Source of the DNA: a candidate division TA06 bacterium
GTDB taxonomy: Bacteria > Hydrothermota > DG-26 > E44-bin18 > JADFOU01
DNA: 7,646 nt
Direction: 5' to 3'
Assembly: GCA_022562655.1 (NCBI GenBank)
Contig: JADFOU010000094.1
Coordinates: 1 to 7,646 of the forward strand
Both the position numbers and the translations under genes were made by a program. A model generated the notes under the pieces. That model was given only the letters and a program-made list of their open reading frames with translations, did no database searches and was not told the origin of the DNA. This document shows positions 1-5,726 of this stretch, piece by piece; the stretch's first letter is position 1; each line of letters begins with the position of its first letter.

Positions 1-1117
1 TATCTCCGTAGATAACGGTAGTGGTTTCTGTTTCAGACTCGATGTAGCGGAAAGAATACTCTTCGTACTTCACTTCTGATATTTCATCATTTCTTCCAGA
101 TAAATCACCTGTACCCCTGCTCACACTTCCGATGAAGCGCATTGTTGTCGCATCGGAAATCTCCCTGGAGATCTTGAAACCCACACTGAATTGCTGGGAA
201 TCAAGGAGGGGATTCCTATTCTTCACATTCTTGTAAACGGAGTTTCGGCTGTTGTACGTAGAATCTATATAATTTCCATTGGAGTCAGACCAGGTTCTGA
301 CCCATGAACTCTCCCAGAAAGCCAAACGTTCGCTTGTATAGTCATTTGTAGAGTCGTCCTGAGAGATCGTCAATTGACCAAGGAGCTCAAGAAATGTTCG
401 GTCACTTAAATCGAATGCAGTTCCAAGTCTTACAATATGGGAAGTTTGAGCAATATCATCTTTTACATCGAGAATGGATTGATCCACTCGAACGGTATCG
501 ATTGTAAAAGGATCGAACTCGATCCTCCGGGTTTCACTTTCCCTCTGATTTTCTGTAGATTCGATATCATACTCATAACTGATTCCAAATCTTATTCGAG
601 GGGATGGGGACCAGGAGAAAAAGGGTTTACCGAGGAATCTTTCTGATCCTCTTGTGTTTGTTCCAGAGAATTCGTTTTCAAGAATATAGAGGTCTCCAGA
701 CCACGAAGACCCATATTTCTCCTTCCGTACCAATCCATCTGAGAGTTGCTGCTTCGCTCCCTCTCCCCAAAAACCAAAGCCGATTTTTGAAGAGACGAAG
801 GAGGGGAAGAAGCCCTTGAAGGAAAGGGTAGGGTTTCGTATCTCTCTCAATTTTGAACTGGATCTCGGTTCAAAGACGGCCAGAACCTCTCTCTTCTCCA
901 GTTCCATCAACCTTGCGGGGTTCATTAGAATATCCGTTTCAGAGTCGGAAACAATCCCCGCCAGTTCCCTCCCCATCCCTTTCACTCTGAGCGAAACCTC
1001 CGAAGCCCAAGTTGGAACCACAAGACTAAACAAGATTAGCACAGAGAAGAAAAATCTTATGGTTCGCCTTATGCCAAGTGAAATCTCGTGGTTAAGAAGC
1101 GTTTCCTTCAGTTTCAT
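1..1117 (-). CDS. Probable outer-membrane beta-barrel protein, 3' end outside window
   Basis: An open frame of 372 codons runs from the ATG at 1117 to the window edge without a stop, so the C-terminus is missing. Residues 1-38 look like a Sec signal peptide: a basic stretch with R17, R18 and R21, a hydrophobic core FFFSVLILFSLVV, and a likely cleavage after T-W-A38. The mature start contains S-D-S-E-T-D-I-L-M-N-P-A-R-L (57-70). This resembles the N-P-A segment near the start of FadL/PorV-type barrels, where the line usually reads like D-D-A-x-A-x-x-x-N-P-A-G-L. The rest alternates short amphipathic strands rich in aromatic residues (for example around 100-118, 165-182 and 310-335 by estimate) with polar loops rich in D, S, N and E, as expected of a barrel. 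The start is firm: AGGAGG lies six bases upstream and the ATG follows the valS stop by one base. I do not recognise the exact family. A transport or assembly role is inference only. Confidence 0.72.
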   Translation of the reverse strand, partial: MKLKETLLNHEISLGIRRTIRFFFSVLILFSLVVPTWASEVSLRVKGMGRELAGIVSDSETDILMNPARLMELEKREVLAVFEPRSSSKLREIRNPTLSFKGFFPSFVSSKIGFGFWGEGAKQQLSDGLVRKEKYGSSWSGDLYILENEFSGTNTRGSERFLGKPFFSWSPSPRIRFGISYEYDIESTENQRESETRRIEFDPFTIDTVRVDQSILDVKDDIAQTSHIVRLGTAFDLSDRTFLELLGQLTISQDDSTNDYTSERLAFWESSWVRTWSDSNGNYIDSTYNSRNSVYKNVKNRNPLLDSQQFSVGFKISREISDATTMRFIGSVSRGTGDLSGRNDEISEVKYEEYSFRYIESETETTTVIYGD

Positions 1118-1129
1118 TTTATACCTCCT
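1118..1129 (-). promoter_or_regulatory. Strong ribosome binding site overlapping the valS stop
   Basis: On the minus strand AGGAGG (1129-1124) is followed by six bases and ATG at 1117. The Shine-Dalgarno bases are part of the last valS codons (CAG GAG GTA), and the valS TAA occupies 1121-1119, leaving one base before the ATG. This fixes the start of the membrane-protein gene. It also implies translational coupling, because ribosomes ending valS sit on the next initiation site. Confidence 0.85.
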
Positions 1130-3872
1130 GAAGAGACTTCAGATGTCCCTTCAAGGTTTGGAGTTTTGTCTCAAATTCCTCTCTCTTCATCCTTGTCGAC
1201 TCCACCACTTCCTCCGGGGCCTTGGTCAGGAAGTCGGAGGATCCAAGTTTTTGTTTGAGGCGATCGAGTTCAAAAGAGATTTTTTGGGACTCCTTTTCGA
1301 TCCGCCTCCGCTCCACCTCAAAGTCTATGACACCTTCCAATGGAAGAAAGAGTTCTACCCCCGAGAGGACTGCACTGGCTGAGGCTTTGGGTTTCTCCAG
1401 ATTCGTTCCTACACTGAGTCGGTTCACTTTAGCCAAGGTCTTCACAACCCCCTCATTCTCATTCAAGAAATTGACAATCCCATCACCCTTCGTTCTGAGA
1501 AGACAGTCGGTTTCTTTCTTAGGGGGAATGTTCATCTCACTTCTGATGTTTCGGATGGAAGTGATGATATCCATCAGTAAGCCCATTCTCTTTTCCACCT
1601 CCTCATCAATGAATTTCGGATCCGCTTCAGGCCAGGAGGCGACCATGATCGATTTGCCCTTATGAGGGGTCATCTGCCAGATCTCCTCGGTGATGAAGGG
1701 CATAACGGGGTGAAGAAGCCTCAAGGTTCCTTCGAGAATGGAGAGGGCAATACCGAGCGCAGGGTCCATGATTCGTCCCTGAGCTTGATTCAGGGCGTGT
1801 TTCGGGATTCGCGGCTTGACCAATTCTAAATACCAGTCACAGAATTCATGCCAGAAGAATTCATAGAGCCCCTTTGCCATTTCATGAAACTGGTAAGATT
1901 CCAGAACATGGGTTGTGGACTGAATGGTTCGGTGGTATCGAGAGAGGATCCAGCGGTCTGCAAGTTCGTATTTCGTCCCTGACCCTGAACTTGAATCAGG
2001 GGTGATTTGTGAGGAAGGGTCATTCTGATTCATGAGTAAGAATCGGGCTGCGTTCCAGATCTTGTTACAGAAGTTCCTCCCCATCTCACACCGATTCTCC
2101 CAGAACCGAAAGGACTGACCCTGACTCTCTAAAGAGGTGAGGGTGAATCGAAGGGCATCGGTTCCATATTTCTCCATCAGATTAATGGGATTTCCACCAG
2201 TACCTAACGATTTGCTCATCCTCTGACCCTCGGCAGTGAGGACAGTGGAGTGTAGGTAAACGGTAAAGAAAGGAATCTCGTCCATAAATTCCAACCCGGA
2301 CATAATCATTCGGGCAACCCATAAGTAGAGGATGCCGGGATCGGTGAGAAGGCTTTGGGTAGGATAGAATCGCTCCAGATCTTCTGTCTTCTCAGGCCAG
2401 CCGAAGGTAGAGAAGGGCCAGAGGGCGGAGGAGAACCAGGTGTCCAAGACATTTTCGTCTTGAATGATCTTGCTTCCTTCACATTTTGGGCAGGAGTCTG
2501 GTTTCTCGATTGAAACGATTGGAACTGCTTCCGGGAAAAAATAATAACGAGGTTCCACGCGTGATGGTCCCGCTCCAATAAAGGTTTCAGATTTGATATA
2601 TTTCCCTTCATTGCATTGTATGCACCACCAAGCAGGGATCCTGTGTCCCCACAAGAGTTGACGGGAAATGCACCAGTCCCGAATATTCTCCATCCAGTCG
2701 AGATAGACCTTGGTCCACCTTTGGGGAATGAACCGAACTTTCCCTTCTTTGACCACCTCAATGGCAGGCCGGGCAAGATCCTTCATTCTCACAAACCATT
2801 GGGTAGAGATCAGAGGTTCAATGATGGTGTCACAACGATCACATAACCCGAGGGAGTGGGTGTACTCCTCCTTTCGCTCCAGAAGCCCCTGCTCCTCGAG
2901 ATCCTGAAGGACCTTCTCTCGGCATTCCTCCCTTGTGAGCCCCTCGTATCCTTTCGCTTCTAAGGTCATTTCCCCTTTTTCATTAATCACCTTCACAGAT
3001 TCTAAATGGTGGCGCTCTCTGATCTCAAAGTCAATGGGGTCATGTGCGGGTGTCACCTTGACAGCCCCTGTCCCAAACTCCGGGTCGACCAACTCATCTG
3101 CGATTATGGGGATCTCCCGCCTCACCAGAGGGAGTCTCACCTTCTTTCCGACAAGAGATTTGTATCGTTTATCTTTCGGATGGACTGCTACAGCAGTATC
3201 GCCCAACATCGTTTCCGGACGGGTCGTTGCCACTAGAATTGACAAGCGGGACGCTTGTCCTACCAGGGGATATTTTATCGTATAGAGAAAGCCCGAATGG
3301 TCCTTATGCTGAACCTCCAAGTCTGAAATGGCTGATTCACATCGGGGACACCAGTTGACAATATATTCTCCCCGATAGATGAGTCTCTTTTGATAATATC
3401 TTACAAAGGTCTGGAGGACAGCCTTTTTATATGCTTCATCAAAAGTAAATCGTTCCCGTTGCCAGTCGAGTGAGCACCCGAGACGTTTCAGTTGATCACT
3501 GATCTCCCCTCCATATTTTTCTTTCCACTCCCAGACCCTTTTAACGAACTCATCTCGTCCTAAGTCATGACGAGTGAGACCTTCCTTCGCAAGGGCTTTT
3601 TCCACCACATTTTGGGTAGCGATTCCCGCATGGTCCATTCCAGGGAGCCACTCGGCTTCAAAGCCTGCCATCCGCTTCTGACGGATTAGAATGTCCTGAA
3701 GGGTGTTATTGAGGGCGTGTCCCGTATGGAGGGATCCCGTCACATTAGGTGGGGGGATGACGATGGTATAGGGTTTTTTCTTCGAGTTGACATCGGCGTG
3801 GAAGAAACCCTTCTCCATCCAGAACCGATACCACCGTTCTTCGACGGGTTTTGGGTTATAAACTTTGTCCAT
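1119..3872 (-). CDS. valS: Valyl-tRNA synthetase (class Ia aminoacyl-tRNA synthetase)
   Basis: Charges tRNA-Val with valine in the cytoplasm and edits mischarged threonine. The protein has 917 residues, normal to slightly long for bacterial ValS. Visible motifs in order are: P-P-P-N-V-T-G (40-46) with the HIGH-type H-T-G-H (49-52); zinc-knuckle-like C-P-R-C (175-178); the CP1 editing motif A-T-T-R-P-E-T-M (215-222) and G-T-G-A-V-K-V-T-P-A-H-D (267-278); C-D-R-C (344-347); D-W-C-I-S-R-Q-L-L-W-G-H (399-410); C-I-Q-C/C-P-K-C (417-420, 461-464); D-T-W-F-S-S-A-L-W (477-485); R-M-S-K-S (551-555); and a C-terminal coiled-coil arm (about 850-915). The ATG is chosen because M-D-K-V-Y-N-P matches the usual ValS N-terminus, although no Shine-Dalgarno precedes it. 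Three short palindromes are embedded in frame at 205-211, 624-630 and 693-699, all in probable loops. The loop between the two CxxC pairs (40 residues) seems longer than I recall for E. coli or Thermus ValS. No catalytic motif is broken, so the enzyme is probably functional. Confidence 0.98.
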   Translation of the reverse strand: MDKVYNPKPVEERWYRFWMEKGFFHADVNSKKKPYTIVIPPPNVTGSLHTGHALNNTLQDILIRQKRMAGFEAEWLPGMDHAGIATQNVVEKALAKEGLTRHDLGRDEFVKRVWEWKEKYGGEISDQLKRLGCSLDWQRERFTFDEAYKKAVLQTFVRYYQKRLIYRGEYIVNWCPRCESAISDLEVQHKDHSGFLYTIKYPLVGQASRLSILVATTRPETMLGDTAVAVHPKDKRYKSLVGKKVRLPLVRREIPIIADELVDPEFGTGAVKVTPAHDPIDFEIRERHHLESVKVINEKGEMTLEAKGYEGLTREECREKVLQDLEEQGLLERKEEYTHSLGLCDRCDTIIEPLISTQWFVRMKDLARPAIEVVKEGKVRFIPQRWTKVYLDWMENIRDWCISRQLLWGHRIPAWWCIQCNEGKYIKSETFIGAGPSRVEPRYYFFPEAVPIVSIEKPDSCPKCEGSKIIQDENVLDTWFSSALWPFSTFGWPEKTEDLERFYPTQSLLTDPGILYLWVARMIMSGLEFMDEIPFFTVYLHSTVLTAEGQRMSKSLGTGGNPINLMEKYGTDALRFTLTSLESQGQSFRFWENRCEMGRNFCNKIWNAARFLLMNQNDPSSQITPDSSSGSGTKYELADRWILSRYHRTIQSTTHVLESYQFHEMAKGLYEFFWHEFCDWYLELVKPRIPKHALNQAQGRIMDPALGIALSILEGTLRLLHPVMPFITEEIWQMTPHKGKSIMVASWPEADPKFIDEEVEKRMGLLMDIITSIRNIRSEMNIPPKKETDCLLRTKGDGIVNFLNENEGVVKTLAKVNRLSVGTNLEKPKASASAVLSGVELFLPLEGVIDFEVERRRIEKESQKISFELDRLKQKLGSSDFLTKAPEEVVESTRMKREEFETKLQTLKGHLKSLQEV
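1777..1795. repeat. 19-bp palindrome inside valS (CCCTGA-N7-TCAGGG), copy B
   Basis: Six-base perfect arms CCCTGA (1777-1782) and TCAGGG (1790-1795) surround GCTTGAT. The sequence differs from the copy at 1983-2001 at only two of 19 positions. It encodes A-L-N-Q-A-Q-G (ValS residues 693-699), part of a polar stretch between the W-Y-L-E-L-V-K-P-R helix and the helix leading to L-L-H-P-V-M-P-F. An extra loop is plausible there. Confidence 0.72.
1983..2001. repeat. 19-bp palindrome inside valS (CCCTGA-N7-TCAGGG), copy A
   Basis: Arms CCCTGA (1983-1988) and TCAGGG (1996-2001) surround ACTTGAA. In valS it is read as the end of T624, then P-D-S-S-S-G (625-630), one base out of phase with copy B. 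It sits in a serine-rich, low-complexity stretch (about 616-635) between N-A-A-R-F-L-L-M-N and L-A-D-R-W-I-L-S-R. These two segments are conserved in ValS and are joined by a variable loop. Confidence 0.72.
2551..2571. repeat. Weak imperfect palindrome in an extended ValS loop
   Basis: The segment centres on a perfect CACGCGTG (2556-2563) with partly complementary flanks. It encodes roughly residues 434-441 (G-P-S-R-V-E-P-R), in the loop between the C-I-Q-C and C-P-K-C pairs of ValS. The loop appears about 25-30 residues longer than in the synthetases I remember. The pairing is much poorer than in the other valS palindromes, so membership in any repeat family is only a suspicion. Confidence 0.25.
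3241..3259. repeat. 19-bp perfect palindrome inside valS (GACAAGCG-GGA-CGCTTGTC)
   Basis: Eight-base arms GACAAGCG (3241-3248) and CGCTTGTC (3252-3259) are perfectly complementary around a three-base loop. Read on the coding strand it gives G-Q-A-S-R-L-S (ValS residues 205-211). These lie between I-K-Y-P-L-V and I-L-V-A-T-T-R-P-E-T-M, where other ValS proteins have a short variable turn such as E-G-x-x-E-Y. The element ends four residues before the editing-site motif A-T-T-R-P-E-T. A hairpin in the mRNA is also possible. Confidence 0.85.
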
Positions 3873-3881
3873 ATGATGTTT

Positions 3882-3940
3882 GGTAATTGGTAACTGGTAA
3901 TTGGTGAGTGGTTAAATTTAACCATTTAACCATTTAACCA
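3882..3940. repeat. Tandem-repeat spacer between tldE-like gene and valS
   Basis: On the plus strand five 7-bp units follow one another: GGTAATT, GGTAACT, GGTAATT, GGTGAGT and GGTTAAA (3882-3916). Three exact 8-bp units TTTAACCA follow (3917-3940). The junction forms the 16-bp perfect palindrome TGGTTAAATTTAACCA (3909-3924). The array fills 59 of the 70 bases between the two genes and ends nine bases before the valS ATG, which leaves no recognisable ribosome binding site. It is related in sequence and layout to 5319-5363. Confidence 0.88.
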
Positions 3941-3942
3941 TC

Positions 3943-5298
3943 TTAAAATTCCGTCACACCTGTGAAATTGAATTTCTCGCATTTAATGGAGGGGGCTACA
4001 GTTCCCGTGGCGAAACGACTCCCATACCCCACCCCTTCTCCCACCAATTTGGGCTGTTTGGAGATATGAGTGACATGGGAGAGGGCTTTTAGGATGGATT
4101 GGGTGAAGCGGAGGTTTTTAAGAGGTCTTGTGATCTCCCCGTTTTCTATCAGGAAGGTTCCATTCCTCGTCATTCCTGTGATAATGGTCTCCATGGGTTC
4201 TACCACATTGGTGTAGTGGAAACGTGTGACATAGATTCCTCGTTTTGTAGATTTTACCATCTCTTCGATCGTCGAGTTTCCTCCCTTCATGAAGAGGTTC
4301 ATTGGGAAAGGTCCCCAGACAGTGGAACCTGTAGAGTGACCTGTGGATTTCCGACTTTCCTTTCCTGCTGTCAGGGAATCATAGACCACCCCCTTCGCTA
4401 TCCCTTGATCGATGAGGAGAACCTTTTTCTTTGCCACCCCTTCAAAATCGAAGGGGAAGGCGAAACCCCGAAGATCCAGCCCATCATCCCAAAGGGTGAT
4501 ATTCTCTCCGGTGATCTTCTTTCCCAGTTTTTCGTTCATAAAACTTCGTCTTTCCTGAAAGGCGAGGGCTCCCAACCCCATGTAGCCGAGGAAATTGAGA
4601 AAGGTGACGACGGCATGCTCCTCCAAGACCACCTCATACTCACCGGGCTCGACTTCCACAGGGTTCTGGGATCTTTCGGCCTTCAAGAGGGCGGATTGGG
4701 AGACCTTCTCCACATGGATCTTCCGCACATCTCTTCCAGCTCCTTGGGCATATCCAGAACCAGAATCCGCTATGATGATGGTATTCAAGAAGGCATCGGT
4801 TCCGAGGGCATAGTCGAAGATGCCCAGAGAATTGGCAACCCCCACTTCCGAGACCCCAGTGGTATATGCCCCATAGGCTTTGAACCCCTTGGCTTGAGCC
4901 TCCTCCACAATCCTCTTCACCCCCTCTGCCCGTTCCTCCGGGGAGAAACGGTGGGTCTCCTTCACATAGAGGGGAAGCTCTCGAATCTCCTGGTGTTGGG
5001 GAAGGGATATGAAGTCTGTATTCTCGGGCTGAAATTGGGCGATCTCAATAGCCCGTTCTACGGTTCTTTTCAGGGACTTTTCATCAAGACGATTGGTCCC
5101 GCTTATTCCAACCCTCTTTCCGACGACGGCTTTGATAGAGAATTGGGTATTGGTCTGGGAGACATTCTGATGGATCTGAGAGTTGGCAAATCTTGTCAGG
5201 TTGGACTCTTCTCCCATCAGAAGGATTTCCGTCTGGTCTGCTTTCGAGAGATGAAAGACCCGATACGCGATCTCTAAAAATCGGTCTTCTCCAATCAT
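3943..5298 (-). CDS. pmbA: TldE/PmbA-type protein of the TldD/TldE peptidase family (U62)
   Basis: At 451 residues this is the usual size for TldE/PmbA, the non-catalytic partner of the TldD metallopeptidase. In E. coli the TldD/TldE pair takes part in microcin B17 maturation and CcdA turnover; the natural substrate here is unknown. The N-terminal part (about 8-100) shows the family pattern of a helix, then x-R-F-A-N-S-x-I-H-Q-N (35-45), then a strand x-V-V-G-K-R-V-G-I-S-G-T (57-68). The C-terminal half has conserved glycine-rich strands (E-P-G-E-Y-E-V-V-L, 217-225; G-M-T-R-N-G-T-F-L-I-E-N-G-E-I, 375-389). The HExxxH zinc motif of TldD is absent: the equivalent place reads L-E-E-H-A-V-V-T-F (225-233). 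I therefore call the TldE side of the family. An in-frame TAG lies two codons upstream of the ATG, which supports this start; AGAAGAAG directly before it is a poor binding site. No tldD lies next to it in the window. The family is sure; the exact subunit name is less so. Confidence 0.88.
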   Translation of the reverse strand: MIGEDRFLEIAYRVFHLSKADQTEILLMGEESNLTRFANSQIHQNVSQTNTQFSIKAVVGKRVGISGTNRLDEKSLKRTVERAIEIAQFQPENTDFISLPQHQEIRELPLYVKETHRFSPEERAEGVKRIVEEAQAKGFKAYGAYTTGVSEVGVANSLGIFDYALGTDAFLNTIIIADSGSGYAQGAGRDVRKIHVEKVSQSALLKAERSQNPVEVEPGEYEVVLEEHAVVTFLNFLGYMGLGALAFQERRSFMNEKLGKKITGENITLWDDGLDLRGFAFPFDFEGVAKKKVLLIDQGIAKGVVYDSLTAGKESRKSTGHSTGSTVWGPFPMNLFMKGGNSTIEEMVKSTKRGIYVTRFHYTNVVEPMETIITGMTRNGTFLIENGEITRPLKNLRFTQSILKALSHVTHISKQPKLVGEGVGYGSRFATGTVAPSIKCEKFNFTGVTEF

Positions 5299-5318
5299 CT
5301 TCTTCTAAAAATCTTTTT

Positions 5319-5363
5319 GTTAAATGGTGATTGGTTAATTGGTTAAATTTAACCCATTAACTA
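5319..5363. repeat. Palindromic GGTTAA/TTAACC repeat in the tldE-like leader
   Basis: Units GTTAAAT, GGTGATT, GGTTAATT and GGTTAAA run into TTTAACCC and ATTAACTA. The core 5334-5361 is a palindrome with 14-base arms and a single mismatch, holding the exact GGTTAAATTTAACC also found at 3910-3923. It ends about 20 bases before the tldE-like ATG and would lie just inside the transcript from the promoter proposed at 5376-5404, where it could fold into an AT-rich hairpin or act as a protein site. Confidence 0.8.
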
Positions 5364-5375
5364 CCTTATAGGGGA

Positions 5376-5404
5376 AGTCTATCAAAACTCACTCCCTTTG
5401 TCAA
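5376..5404 (-). promoter_or_regulatory. Sigma-70-type promoter for the tldE-like gene (and perhaps valS)
   Basis: On the minus strand a perfect TTGACA (5404-5399) is followed after exactly 17 bases by TAGACT (5381-5376), which matches TATAAT at four of six positions. Transcription would start near 5369, giving a leader of about 70 bases that contains the 28-bp palindrome. No clear promoter is visible in the 70-base spacer before valS, so this may serve the tldE-like gene, valS and the membrane-protein gene together. This is a consensus match only. Confidence 0.55.
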
Positions 5405-5634
5405 GAAGCGATGTTTATAAGGAACACTCTAAAATTCAAGCACCCAATTTCATAGTGATTGAAACTTGAAGATTGCAGTAAACTGAGTGAGAGATCATTG
5501 GGTCAGACCTATAGGATACATTTTACTAACTGTTTAGAATATTGATATTCTGAGCTCGAAATCCACCGGAATTCTGATTATACCAGTTTGCAAAGGCAGA
5601 TTACAGTTAACCCTCGATTTGCAAGAATGAAAAT
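5405..5634. other. AT-rich intergenic stretch without a gene
   Basis: I find no credible coding frame here; the ATG at 5411 on the plus strand reaches a stop after 14 codons. The only structure seen is a short AT-rich inverted repeat, AGAATAT-TG-ATATTCT (5536-5551), of unknown meaning. The sequence has no tandem repeats like those in the neighbouring spacers. Confidence 0.6.
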
Positions 5635-5663
5635 AGCGCCAAAAAGGCGCTTCAGTTTTTTTT
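5635..5663. terminator. GC hairpin with T-run between propeller gene and tldE-like gene
   Basis: AGCGCC (5635-5640), AAAAA and GGCGCT (5646-5651) form a six-pair stem with a five-base loop. On the plus strand the stem is followed after four bases by eight T (5656-5663). On the minus strand it is followed only by ATTTTC. It lies about 75 bases after the propeller-gene stop and is the natural terminator candidate for that gene, but the better T-run faces the other way. It may work in both directions. Confidence 0.5.
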
Positions 5664-5726
5664 AAAAGTACACACGGATAGAAAATATTCTTAACGTTCT
5701 CCTATCCAAAAGTCAATTCTGTTTGC

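Noticed and set aside
816..1382. Plus-strand open frame of 188 codons across the valS/membrane-protein junction
   Set aside because: It overlaps two real minus-strand genes and the translation shows no domain or signal; it is a shadow frame.
3882..3940. CRISPR-like array
   Set aside because: The units are 7-8 bases and contiguous, with no spacers between them and no cas genes in the window.
3873..3942. T-box or other riboswitch controlling valS
   Set aside because: The spacer is only 70 bases and consists of tandem repeats; no T-box core, specifier loop or antiterminator is present.
4600..4640. Possible zinc peptidase motif in the tldE-like protein (L-E-E-H-A)
   Set aside because: The TldD signature needs HExxxH; only E-E-H-A-V-V is present, with no second histidine in place.
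4099..5277. Long open frame on the plus strand, 392 codons, opposite the tldE-like gene
   Set aside because: It lies wholly antisense to a well-supported family member, its translation resembles no protein I know, and it lacks a clear ribosome binding site. It is best explained by codon use on the other strand.
5586..5625. Direct repeat of TTTGCAA in the intergenic stretch
   Set aside because: Two seven-base copies in an AT-rich region are expected by chance, and they are not contiguous or linked to another signal.
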